A stretch of DNA of 7,944 nt, taken from JBGPIT01 sp041485125 (GTDB lineage: Bacteria; Desulfobacterota; Binatia; UTPRO1). Within the stretch, counting starts at the first letter, position 1; each line of letters starts with the position of its first letter. This document shows positions 1-6,757 of this stretch, in pieces. Under the pieces are notes generated by a model. That model saw only the letters and a list, made by a program, of their open reading frames with translations. It did no database searches and was not told where the DNA came from. A program made the translations under genes and the position numbers. The stretch covers positions 1 to 7,944 of the forward strand of contig JBGPIT010000235.1 of NCBI GenBank assembly GCA_041485125.1, written 5' to 3'.

Positions 1-1
1 G

Positions 2-226
2 AAGGATCTCGCGCAGCGGCGGCTCGGCGTCGCCGTGTTGCCGGCGTGGTCGGCGCGACGCGAGATCGCGGCCGGCACGCTCGTGCCGGTGCGCCTCGGT
101 CCGACGGGCCTCACGCGCGCGTGGGGCGTCATTCATGCCGATCTGCAGCCGTACCCGGCAACGCTGCGCGCGCTCGTGCGACTGTTCGCCGACACACTGC
201 CGTTGCTGCTCGCCGTTGCGGCCTGA
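2..226 (+). CDS. LysR-type transcriptional regulator, C-terminal fragment (5' end outside window)
   Basis: The reading frame is open from the window edge and ends with TGA at 224-226, giving about 74 residues. The fragment starts KDLAQRRLGVAVLPAW and continues through a segment reading LVPVRLGPTGLTRAWGVIH, ending in a hydrophobic helix (LVRLFADTLPLLLAVAA). 'GxGVAVLPxW......GxLVPVxLGxxGLxRxWxxxH' followed by a final helix is the usual end of the LysR substrate-binding domain, where the second alpha/beta subdomain closes on the C-terminal helix. The DNA-binding HTH and most of the effector domain lie outside the window, so the target and inducer cannot be read. It is convergent with the minus-strand exported-protein gene. 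The family call is fairly secure; any specific function would be a guess. Confidence 0.8.
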   Translation, partial: KDLAQRRLGVAVLPAWSARREIAAGTLVPVRLGPTGLTRAWGVIHADLQPYPATLRALVRLFADTLPLLLAVAA

Positions 227-272
227 CGCTGAACGACACCTCACGCGGACCGATACTCGGTGGGTCGTAGGA

Positions 273-483
273 CTCAGTGTTTCGTCGTGCCTCGGAGTGC
301 GCTGCGCGGACTGCGCGGATCGTCGGAGATGCCGGCAGCACCGCGTGGCGAGTCCTTGCTGCGTGCAGCGCTGATGGTCTCGATGCCGGTGGTATGCGCG
401 ACCGTCCTGAACGTGAGCTCGCGCCTCTCGGTCGACATCTCCATGACGGCGCGGACCGTGGTGTACTGCGCCGAGCGCAGATG
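273..483. repeat. Direct repeat, copy A (pairs with 3846-4059)
   Basis: Bases 273-483 and 3846-4059 are direct copies in the same orientation, about 90% identical, with one 3-bp indel. The left edge lies one base before the ABM stop codon and the right edge is at the codon for His65 of the intact copy. The 22 bases from 273 are identical in the two copies. Together the copies bracket the whole exported-protein gene. Confidence 0.85.
274..483 (-). pseudogene. 5'-truncated relic of an ABM-domain monooxygenase-like gene
   Basis: Read on the minus strand, this gives the last 69 residues and stop of an ABM-like protein (HLRSAQYTTVRAVMEMSTER through RGTTKH). It is a close match to residues 65-134 of the intact gene at 3847-4251. 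A hand alignment gives about 21 mismatches and one in-frame 3-bp gap over about 210 bp, roughly 90% identity. Homology stops abruptly at 483, before the EW motif and first half of the ferredoxin-like fold, so the copy cannot form the domain. The frame stays open upstream only through unrelated hairpin sequence (to 543), with no convincing ribosome binding site. Differences fall about evenly over the three codon positions (6/6/9, with 6 at the wobble position), as expected for relaxed constraint. A short expressed 89-aa product is not excluded, but I consider it unlikely. Confidence 0.75.
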
Positions 484-496
484 CGCGAGCTTTGTC

Positions 497-541
497 GCCG
501 GCGGCGGTGCGGAAGCATGACGCTCCCGCACCGCCGCCGGC
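497..541 (-). terminator. Strong hairpin between convergent genes, probable terminator
   Basis: Bases 497-512 and 526-541 form a perfect 16-bp inverted repeat with a 13-base loop, almost entirely G+C in the stem. It begins 16 bases past the TGA of the exported-protein gene and also lies downstream of the convergent LysR gene, so it could serve both. Neither side carries a clean T-run: the minus side reads GACAAAGCTC and the plus side ACTTTCTCGG. It therefore departs from the textbook intrinsic terminator. It may act as an I-shaped terminator or an mRNA 3'-end stabiliser. Confidence 0.65.
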
Positions 542-556
542 ACTTTCTCGGCTAGC

Positions 557-3553
557 TCAAAATGCGCGGCACTTGAGACCGCTGCCCGTCGCGCGACAAT
601 CCGAGATCACGCCGACCTTGTCGATCGTCGGCGAGCTCGGCGGCGGCGGCGTCGTCGGCGGACCGTACGACAGCCGCACCGTCACCGGACCCTCGAAGAC
701 TTGATTCGACGGTGTCGCGAGGCTGCGGAACCTCACCACGAACCGGAACACGCCGGGTGTGGTCGAGAACGGTTTGAACGTGCCCTTGAAGCGGTGATCG
801 CCGCTGATGCACCGGATGCGACCGTTCGACTTGGTCACGCATTCGCCGATCGACCAGAGGTTCGCCACCGTGAACGGGTCGTGGCTGTCCTTCACGGCCA
901 CGTTGATACCGGACGCCGCGTTCAGCGCGTCGCCCCCTGACGTGATCAGGTCGCCCTTGATCGTCACGCCGCCATTGGTCTTGCCGGCCTTGGCGCGCTT
1001 GAGCTGAAGGAACGTGAGGTTCATCGGACCTTCGTTGTCGTCGCATGGATTGCCGATGCCGTCACCGTCGACGTCCTCTTGGCCGGGGTTCGCGATCGCG
1101 GGACAGTTGTCGTCGGCGTTGCAGATGCCGTCAACGTCGGTATCGCCGCCGCCACCGTCGGCGCAGACGCCGCCTTGGCAGGTGTCGGGCAGCGAGCACG
1201 TATCGGGTGTGGCGCTACAGACCGTGTTGTTCGGCAGCGGGTCGGCCTGGCAGCCGGTCGGCTCGACGCAGACGCCGGTGTTGCACTGGTCAGTGAACGG
1301 CGAGCAATCGGGAGAGGACCCCGGCTGGCACATGCCGTTGCCGATGTTGCAGGTCTCGCTGCCGTTGCAGACGAGGCTGTCGACGCATTGGGCATTGGTC
1401 GTGCAGCCGCACGGTGCGCTCGGCGAAGGCGACGACAGGAAGAGGCTGGTGTCGACGTTGGGGGACGCCGTGTCGCAGACACCGGTGTTCGCGCCGCTTG
1501 GGCATCCCCACCAGTTGCTCTTGGCGTTGATGGTCTCGCTGCCGGTGTACAACGCCCCGAATTTGTTGCCGGCGATGTTGTTCTGGTTGGCGACGTTGGT
1601 CGAGATCGTCCCGGGGAACTGGAAGGCGTTGTACGAGATTCCGGCGCCGTTGTTCAGAAAGCCGTTGCCGGTCACGCAGTTGTTGGTGATGGTGTCGTTC
1701 TGAGCGCCGCGGGTCGAATCGCCGCTCACCGATCCCGAAAAGCCGGTCAGGGCGAGGCCGTGGCGGCCGTTGCTGGTGAAGTTGTTGCCGGTGATCGACG
1801 TGCTCTGGATGCCGCCCTGCAACCCGTCGAACGTGTTGTTGCTGAAGGTGTTGGTGATGATCGTGCCGCCGGTGAAAGCGAATCGACCCAGGTTCGCGCC
1901 CGTCTGGTTGGCGGTGATGAGGTTGCCGCTGAAGAGCGGGGTGCGCCCGGCGCTCGGCTTCACGTTGTGATTGCCGTCGACGAAGAAGCCAGTCGCGGTC
2001 GGGCCGTTCGCGACGCAGTTGCTGGTGAACCGGAAGCCGCTGAACGTGTCCTGATCGAGGTGGACCAGGTCGCCGGCGCCGACCTTGCTCGTGCCGTCGA
2101 CGGAGTTCTGGTGGACGGTGACGTCGATGCCGTTGTCGTTCAGGAAGATGCCGCTTCCGGTGAAGCCGCCGATCCGATTGTCGAGCAGCTGCAGGTTGTC
2201 GATCGGGCCGCTCTGCGACTCGATCGCACGGTTACCGCCCGAGAAGCTGAAGCCGTCGATGATCGAGCCGGCCGATCCCGTGAGCAGCGTGAGCAACGGC
2301 TGCGTGCCGGCGCTGGCATCGCTGACGACCGACTCGACGCCGACACGGCCGCACGCCGCGACGCCTTGACGCGCGCCGTTCAACGTCACCTGCTTGTTGA
2401 GCGCGACGTTCTCGGCATAGCTTCCGGCGAGGACGACGATCGTCGTGCCACCCGGTACCGCATTGACGAAGGCCTGTATGCTGAGGCCGATCGTGCCGCC
2501 CGGACCGTCGACGTAGACGCCCTTGTCGAAGGTATTCGCGCCGGCGATCGCCGACTCGGTCTGGCCGGTGTTCGCCGTGAAGACGTGACCGGTCGCGACC
2601 GGGACGATCGGCGTCGCGCAGCCCGCCACGAGCCCGGCGCTGTCGAAGGTGTTGCCGGAGATCGTCGTGGCCGCCCCACGCGCGCGGAAACTCGTCGCGA
2701 AGCGGCTCGTCGTTCCCATGAAGACGTTGCCGGTGATCGTCGCGCCGTTCGAGTCGATCGTGACCAGATTGTTGCCCTGTTCCTGTCCGCCCGCGTTGCA
2801 GCCGCCGGCGGTGCCGGTGACCGTGTTGTTGGTGAAGGTGGTGCTCGAGGTGTTCGCGCAGAGATTGCCACAGCCGATCACGACCAGCTGGCGCGGCACG
2901 TTCGGTGTCGTGAACTGGTTCGCGAAGCCGAAGTCGGCGGGGTTGGATCCGACGAACGTCTGTCCCGAGAATTCGTTCCCGTCGATGATGAAGCCGCTGA
3001 TGGTCGCGCCGAATTCGGTGAGGAGCCCTTCGTCGCCGTTGGCGACGATCTCGTTGTCGCGCACCTGGGCGTTGCTGTGACTGCCCTGGAAATAGATCGC
3101 CGCGCTCTCGATGCCGGGTGTCGCGCCGTCGATGCCGTTGATCGTGAAGCCCTTCCCGGTAGCGCCGATCTGCACGCCGGTGGTGCCGCCGGTGACGAGA
3201 ATCGTCCCGAGCGGTCCGCCGCCGGTCCCGGTGATCGTCGTCACGGCGCGACCGCCGGTCGAGAGCAACGCCACGTTCTTGTTGATCGTGACGTTCTCGT
3301 TGTACGTGGCGGGCCCGACGCTGATCGTGTCGCCGGCGCTTGCGGCGTTGACCGCGCCTTGAATCGTGCTGCAGCTCGGGTTTCCGATGTTGCACGTGTT
3401 GCTGTTGTCGCCCGGAACGTTCCAGGTCGTCGCCGCCATCGCCCGCGACGACGCGACCGTGAGCAACGCGGCGCAGAGCGCAGCCGTGAGGCAGCGTCCG
3501 CTGCGGCGGGGGGTCACCAGGTGTCCCAATTCGATATTGTCGGCAATATACAT
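557..3553 (-). CDS. Exported beta-helix protein with Cys-rich and thrombospondin type 3 tail
   Basis: This 998-residue protein starts at ATG 3553. An AAGGAG seven bases upstream lies inside the alternative longer frame from 3586 and so decides the start. Residues 1-40 are a signal peptide with a long basic N-region, a hydrophobic CLTAALCAALLTV core and a probable AMA cleavage site. Two modules open with the same motif, IQxxVNA..GxTI.V..GxYxENVxxNKxV (near 63-94 and 358-391). Each continues in Asn/Gly-rich turns (NNTF, GNNF) typical of right-handed parallel beta-helices of the NosD/pectate-lyase-like class, and the second ends in NWWG (680-683). Next come a 14-Cys segment (about 715-800), thrombospondin type 3 calcium motifs (DTDVDG, DVDGDGIG; about 804-841), a novel-looking domain (843-965), a Pro-rich linker and a two-Cys tail. 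Catalytic residues are not evident. It is probably a cell-surface or secreted carbohydrate-binding, adhesive or structural protein; the substrate is unknown. Confidence 0.85.
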   Translation of the reverse strand: MYIADNIELGHLVTPRRSGRCLTAALCAALLTVASSRAMAATTWNVPGDNSNTCNIGNPSCSTIQGAVNAASAGDTISVGPATYNENVTINKNVALLSTGGRAVTTITGTGGGPLGTILVTGGTTGVQIGATGKGFTINGIDGATPGIESAAIYFQGSHSNAQVRDNEIVANGDEGLLTEFGATISGFIIDGNEFSGQTFVGSNPADFGFANQFTTPNVPRQLVVIGCGNLCANTSSTTFTNNTVTGTAGGCNAGGQEQGNNLVTIDSNGATITGNVFMGTTSRFATSFRARGAATTISGNTFDSAGLVAGCATPIVPVATGHVFTANTGQTESAIAGANTFDKGVYVDGPGGTIGLSIQAFVNAVPGGTTIVVLAGSYAENVALNKQVTLNGARQGVAACGRVGVESVVSDASAGTQPLLTLLTGSAGSIIDGFSFSGGNRAIESQSGPIDNLQLLDNRIGGFTGSGIFLNDNGIDVTVHQNSVDGTSKVGAGDLVHLDQDTFSGFRFTSNCVANGPTATGFFVDGNHNVKPSAGRTPLFSGNLITANQTGANLGRFAFTGGTIITNTFSNNTFDGLQGGIQSTSITGNNFTSNGRHGLALTGFSGSVSGDSTRGAQNDTITNNCVTGNGFLNNGAGISYNAFQFPGTISTNVANQNNIAGNKFGALYTGSETINAKSNWWGCPSGANTGVCDTASPNVDTSLFLSSPSPSAPCGCTTNAQCVDSLVCNGSETCNIGNGMCQPGSSPDCSPFTDQCNTGVCVEPTGCQADPLPNNTVCSATPDTCSLPDTCQGGVCADGGGGDTDVDGICNADDNCPAIANPGQEDVDGDGIGNPCDDNEGPMNLTFLQLKRAKAGKTNGGVTIKGDLITSGGDALNAASGINVAVKDSHDPFTVANLWSIGECVTKSNGRIRCISGDHRFKGTFKPFSTTPGVFRFVVRFRSLATPSNQVFEGPVTVRLSYGPPTTPPPPSSPTIDKVGVISDCRATGSGLKCRAF
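2381..3367 (-). repeat. Internally duplicated beta-helix entry module in the exported protein
   Basis: Two segments, 3272-3367 and 2381-2482, encode near-parallel sequences: TIQGAVNAASAGDTISVG..YNENVTINKNVAL and SIQAFVNAVPGGTTIVVL..YAENVALNKQVTL. Each opens a beta-helix stretch of roughly 290-320 residues. The similarity is at protein level; DNA identity is modest. This suggests an old tandem duplication of the whole helix domain. Confidence 0.7.
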
Positions 3554-3690
3554 GAGTCCTCTCCTTCTGGGTAGACTATGTCGCAAATCAATTGCGCATC
3601 AATACATGCTAGCGTCAAATGATATGTCAGAAGATTTCAATTGAGATAGCGGAAACTGTGCACCGAGTTGGCGCAATTGGTGCGTACTGA
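3554..3690 (-). promoter_or_regulatory. Promoter and ribosome-binding region of the exported-protein gene
   Basis: The stretch from about 3580 to 3660 is much richer in A+T than anything around it. On the minus strand it contains TATCAT (3624-3619), a 5/6 match to a -10 hexamer with only a weak -35 upstream, and a TTGACG (3618-3613) without a good -10. A Shine-Dalgarno AAGGAG lies at 3566-3561. An imperfect palindrome, CGCAA-ATCAA-TTGCG, sits at 3583-3597. The 9-mer GCGCAATTG at 3671-3679 is the reverse complement of 3589-3597. A promoter somewhere here is likely; the exact hexamers are uncertain. Confidence 0.45.
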
Positions 3691-3722
3691 CGCAAAGCGG
3701 CCCATGCGGTCGGAAGAGGTTG

Positions 3723-3750
3723 CTTCGCGCAGCCATGTCTCTGCGCGAAG
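3723..3750 (-). terminator. Hairpin downstream of the ABM gene, possible terminator
   Basis: CTTCGCGCAG (3723-3732) and CTGCGCGAAG (3741-3750) form a perfect 10-bp stem with an 8-base loop, about 95 bases after the ABM stop codon and upstream of the promoter region of the next gene. No T-run follows on either strand. It may separate the ABM transcript from the exported-protein gene, or it may be regulatory. Confidence 0.4.
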
Positions 3751-3845
3751 GCCCCGCGACGTGCGACGATCGCGATCCGCGCCCCTTACCGCCTACGTCG
3801 GCTGCAACTCGCGATCGGCGTGGCGGCGTGAAGAACGTCGCATGG

Positions 3846-4059
3846 CTCAGTGTTTCGTCGTGCCTCGGGGTGTTCTGCTGCGCGGACCGCGCCGATGGTC
3901 GGCGATGCCGGTGGCACCGAATGGCGAATCCTTGCTGCGTGCCGCGATGACGGTCTCGATGCCCGCCGTATGCGTGACCGTCCTGAACGTGAGCTCGGGC
4001 CTCTCGGTCGACATCTCCATGACCGCGAGGACCGTGGTGTACTGCGCCGAGCGCAGATG
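3846..4059. repeat. Direct repeat, copy B (within the intact ABM gene)
   Basis: This is the partner of 273-483, comprising codons 65 to stop of the ABM gene plus one base. It has three bases (one codon) more than copy A, near the 3' end. Confidence 0.85.
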
Positions 4060-4251
4060 TCGGTCGAGATCCTCCTGCGATCGCCACTCCGCCGCGAAGG
4101 TGATCGCATTCGCGTCGCCGATGTCGTGATAGAGTCGCCAGCCGAGGAAGCCCGGCTGCACCGCGGTTGGGCCGAGGGTCGAGCGGATCGCGTGCAGGAC
4201 GGCGCCGCGGCGTTCGGGAGTCGAAGTCATGCGGAGTGTCGAGACGATCAT
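3847..4251 (-). CDS. Antibiotic biosynthesis monooxygenase (ABM)-domain protein
   Basis: This 134-residue protein begins MIVSTLRMTSTPERR. An in-frame second Met at residue 8 is an alternative start; the upstream ribosome site is weak (GGGTA before ATG 4251). The core, residues 1 to about 105, carries the family pattern: an N-terminal beta strand (MIVSTLRM), a helix over 'AVLHAIRSTLGPTAVQPGFLGWRLY', a strand, then E55-W56-R-S-x-E60-x-L-x-x-H65. ABM proteins are cofactor-free dimeric ferredoxin-like folds; known members are quinol or polyketide oxygenases or heme-degrading enzymes. The substrate here cannot be read. Residues about 106-134 form an Arg-rich tail (ending RGTTKH) beyond the usual ~100-residue length. 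Upstream, 239 bp separate it from the sigma-54 activator; downstream lies the exported-protein gene. A truncated second copy is at 274-483. Confidence 0.8.
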   Translation of the reverse strand: MIVSTLRMTSTPERRGAVLHAIRSTLGPTAVQPGFLGWRLYHDIGDANAITFAAEWRSQEDLDRHLRSAQYTTVLAVMEMSTERPELTFRTVTHTAGIETVIAARSKDSPFGATGIADHRRGPRSRTPRGTTKH

Positions 4252-4290
4252 TCATACCCACGGCGGCGCGTCCATGCGCCCACGACGATC

Positions 4291-4305
4291 CCACGAACCG
4301 TGCCA
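4291..4305 (-). promoter_or_regulatory. Shared upstream motif, copy 1
   Basis: On the minus strand TGGCACGGTTCGTGG lies 40-54 bases before the ABM ATG. A 14/15 match, TGGCATGGTTCGTGG, is at 7178-7164 upstream of the 106-aa gene. Counting three further bases on the upstream side, the match is 16/18. The first seven bases equal a sigma-54 -24 element, but the expected -12 GC is missing in both. It is a candidate regulator site only. Confidence 0.3.
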
Positions 4306-4401
4306 TGCCGGCGGCGCGCCGGGCGATTTGCGGAAGTGATCAGAAACGGCAGCTTGAAGGTGCTGCGGGTAGCCGGCCGGTGCCGGCGATCGAGAACGGC
4401 G

Positions 4402-4435
4402 TCCGGCATGTCGGAGCGGACTCCGAAATGCCGGA
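4402..4435. promoter_or_regulatory. Long palindrome between the sigma-54 activator and the ABM gene
   Basis: TCCGGCATGTCGGAG (4402-4416) and CTCCGAAATGCCGGA (4421-4435) are inverted repeats of 15 bases with one mismatch and a 4-base spacer. The element is 55 bases past the activator stop codon and about 150 bases before the ABM start. As RNA it would be a stable hairpin (a terminator without a T-run). As DNA it has the size and position of an upstream activator or operator site. I cannot choose between the two from sequence alone. Confidence 0.55.
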
Positions 4436-4490
4436 GCCCCAGGACCGGTCGTCAAAGCGCTGCCTGATCAGGCGCGCGGCGGTCGTGTCG

Positions 4491-6548
4491 TCAGCTCGAA
4501 TCGCGCGGACCAGAGCTGGGCGGCCGCTGAATGCCGAGCTTCTGGATCCGCGACTCGAGCGTCGTCGGCTTCACGACCAGCATCGCCGCGGCGCCCTGCT
4601 TGCCGCGGATCCGCCAGCCGGTCTCCTCCAGCACCGCACTGATGTGCCGTCGCTCGACTTCTTCGAGCGAGACACACGGTTCCAGCGTCGTCGAGGTCTT
4701 CACAGGAAGCTCCACCGAGAGCGTCGGTCCCGCATGCAGGATCATCGCGCGCTCGACGACGTTGTGGAGCTCCCTGACGTTGCCGGGCCAATCATATTCT
4801 TGGAGCGCGCGTAGGGTGCCTTTGGAGATACTCTCGACCGCCTTGCCCATGCTACGGCCGAGCTCGTTGACGAATGCCCAGAGAAGCAGCGGGATGTCTT
4901 CCCGTCGCGTGCGCAGCGGCGGCACCGTGATCGGGAACACGTTCAGCCGGTAGTACAGGTCCTCACGAAATGTGCCTTCGCGGACGGCCTTCGCGAGATC
5001 GCGATTGCTCGCCGCGATGATACGCACGTTCACTTTGAGCGTCGCCGCGCCACCCAACCGTTCGAACTCGCCTTCCTGCAGGACGCGCAGCAGTTTGACC
5101 TGAAGCTCGAGCGGCAACTCACCGATCTCGTCGAGGAACAGCGTCGAGTGGTGCGCCATCTCGAAGCGGCCGACTTGTTTGCTCAAGGCCCCCGTGTATG
5201 CGCCCTTCTCCCGGCCGAAGAGCTCGCCCTCGATGAGGGTCGGCGGCAGCGCCGCACAGTTCACCTTCACCATCGCACGGGTCCGGCGCGGGCTCAGCTT
5301 GTGGATCGCCCACGCGAGCAGCTCTTTGCCGGTGCCGGTCTCGCCGAGGAGCAGCACCGTGGAGTCGGTCGGCGCTACCTGCTCGATGAGACCGAGAACG
5401 CGCGTGATCGCCGCACTTTCGCCGACGATCTCGTCGTGGTGGTGCCGGAGGTTGATCTCGCGCTGGAGATAGACGTTTTCCTCGCGCAGCCGGTCCGTCA
5501 GCTGCACCACCGAGTCCAACGCCTGGCGCAGGTCTGCCTCCGCACGTCTGCGGAGGAGCACGTTCGCGATGATCTCACCGAGCAGCTGGAGCCGGCGGAC
5601 CAACGCGGGCGGCCAGGTGCGCGGCCGCCGCACGGCGTCGAAGGCGAGCGCGCCCATCGGCGTCCCGGCTCCGAGCAGGGGAATCGTCAGTTGCGACCGC
5701 TGTCCGTATCGCCGCGCCCATTGCTTTTCGAACACCGCCTCGTCGGGGAGCTCGTCGGCGTCCGCGAACGCGACGACCAATCCCGCGAGCACCTGCCCGG
5801 TCCTCCAGCGGAACTCTTGGGTGGATAACAGGGGCAGGAGCGGCTCGATCCCGTCGCTCACCCAGGCATGCGTGCCGCGAAGGTCCCTCCCGTCCTCGAC
5901 GGTTTCGAAGACGTCCACGCGGTCGACTCCGAGGAAGCTGCCGATCGTTTGCAGCGCCTTTTTCACGTGTCCGTCGAAGTCCGCCGGCAGCACGTTCACG
6001 AACGTCGCCGAGATGTCCGTGAGCAGCTGCTCGAATCGCAGCCGTTCGGACAGCTCGGCTTCGGCGCGCTTGCGCTCGGTGATGTCGAAGTGCTCGACGA
6101 CGGCACCGCCATCTCGCGACCTGAGCGGCGTCACCCAGGTGATGAACCAACGCTGCTCCGCCGGTGAGTGGCAGGCGTACTCGAGCACGAACCGGTCCCG
6201 CGTGCCGGCGAGGACCTCTTCGATCCCCGTGATGACCCGCGCGGCGCTCTCGTCGCCATTCCGGACGGCGCTGCGACAGATCTCCAAGTAGTTCACGCCC
6301 GCGCCGACGGAACCGAAGGACGGCGCGCTGTTCTGGCGCGCGAACGCGAGCCAGGCGTCATTGGTTGCAAGGACGGTCCCGTCGCGGGCGAGCACTGCGA
6401 CGTGGCCGTTCAACGAGGTGATGACCGCGCGGTAGAAGTCGCCGAAGATCAGGGGATTCGGTGCGTCATGAGGCCGCTGCGCTGGAGCGGCGATGTGCGA
6501 GCGTTCCGCGCGTGCGTCTAGCTGCAGCCGTTCGCGCACATTCGCCAC
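4491..6548 (-). CDS. Sigma-54-dependent transcriptional activator (PAS-GAF-AAA+-HTH)
   Basis: I place the start at GTG 6548, with GAGGG five bases upstream, giving 685 residues; a second GTG three codons on is equally possible. The frame is open further up to 7115, but that part overlaps the neighbouring gene and is Arg-rich shadow sequence. Domains: PAS (about 36-158, with GTVLATNDAW, YLEICRSAV and a closing DITERK), GAF (about 178-333), coiled-coil linker, AAA+ with Walker A GETGTGKE (402-409), GAYTGA (449-454, a Phe-to-Tyr form of the sigma-54-contacting GAFTGA loop), Walker B LFLDE (D473, E474) and FREDLYYRLNVFPI with the arginine fingers. The C-terminal HTH (about 644-673) has the W-I-x-G-x-x-GAA...PTTLxxRIxKLGI pattern of the FhlA/NorR subgroup. 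There is no receiver domain, so it probably senses its signal directly through PAS/GAF. It likely controls nearby sigma-54 promoters, but none is clear here. Confidence 0.92.
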   Translation of the reverse strand: MANVRERLQLDARAERSHIAAPAQRPHDAPNPLIFGDFYRAVITSLNGHVAVLARDGTVLATNDAWLAFARQNSAPSFGSVGAGVNYLEICRSAVRNGDESAARVITGIEEVLAGTRDRFVLEYACHSPAEQRWFITWVTPLRSRDGGAVVEHFDITERKRAEAELSERLRFEQLLTDISATFVNVLPADFDGHVKKALQTIGSFLGVDRVDVFETVEDGRDLRGTHAWVSDGIEPLLPLLSTQEFRWRTGQVLAGLVVAFADADELPDEAVFEKQWARRYGQRSQLTIPLLGAGTPMGALAFDAVRRPRTWPPALVRRLQLLGEIIANVLLRRRAEADLRQALDSVVQLTDRLREENVYLQREINLRHHHDEIVGESAAITRVLGLIEQVAPTDSTVLLLGETGTGKELLAWAIHKLSPRRTRAMVKVNCAALPPTLIEGELFGREKGAYTGALSKQVGRFEMAHHSTLFLDEIGELPLELQVKLLRVLQEGEFERLGGAATLKVNVRIIAASNRDLAKAVREGTFREDLYYRLNVFPITVPPLRTRREDIPLLLWAFVNELGRSMGKAVESISKGTLRALQEYDWPGNVRELHNVVERAMILHAGPTLSVELPVKTSTTLEPCVSLEEVERRHISAVLEETGWRIRGKQGAAAMLVVKPTTLESRIQKLGIQRPPSSGPRDSS

Positions 6549-6675
6549 GTTCGCCCTCGGCTCTCTCCCCCACGACCGATGGGAGGGGCCTTCTCGTTTT
6601 CGTAAGGGGCTCGCGCCGTGGGCGTGCTGCAGACGACGGATCGTCCTGCGGGCGGGTCGTCCAGTGAGTGCGGCG

Positions 6676-6704
6676 ACTTTGCGCCGCCGGGACGACGACG
6701 TCAA
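6676..6704 (-). promoter_or_regulatory. Weak candidate sigma-70-type promoter for the activator gene
   Basis: In the 209-bp gap before the activator gene the minus strand has TTGACG (6704-6699), a 17-base spacer and CAAAGT (6681-6676). The -35 matches 5/6 and the -10 only 3/6. A small GCGGCG/CGCCGC hairpin overlaps the -10. This is a suggestion only. Confidence 0.2.
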
Positions 6705-6757
6705 GGAAAATCCAAGGAATCGGGCACGCCGTCCGGGATCGGACGATGCCGGAACGT

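Noticed and set aside
1079..3574. 831-residue open frame on the plus strand opposite the exported-protein gene
   Set aside because: It mirrors the codon phase of a real GC-rich gene. Its translation is Ala/Arg/Val/Asp-rich with no recognisable domain, while the minus strand has a signal peptide, ribosome site and clear domains.
273..4059. Insertion sequence or composite transposon bounded by the direct repeats
   Set aside because: There is no transposase, no terminal inverted repeats and no short target-site duplication. The repeats are pieces of an ABM gene.
4291..4305. A sigma-54 promoter for the ABM gene (TGGCACG)
   Set aside because: The -24 half is perfect but the bases at the required GG-N10-GC spacing are GG, not GC. 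The same failure occurs at 7164-7178.
3599..4306. 235-residue minus-strand frame overlapping the ABM gene
   Set aside because: It is a shifted frame over the ABM gene and the promoter region, Arg/His-rich with no domain.
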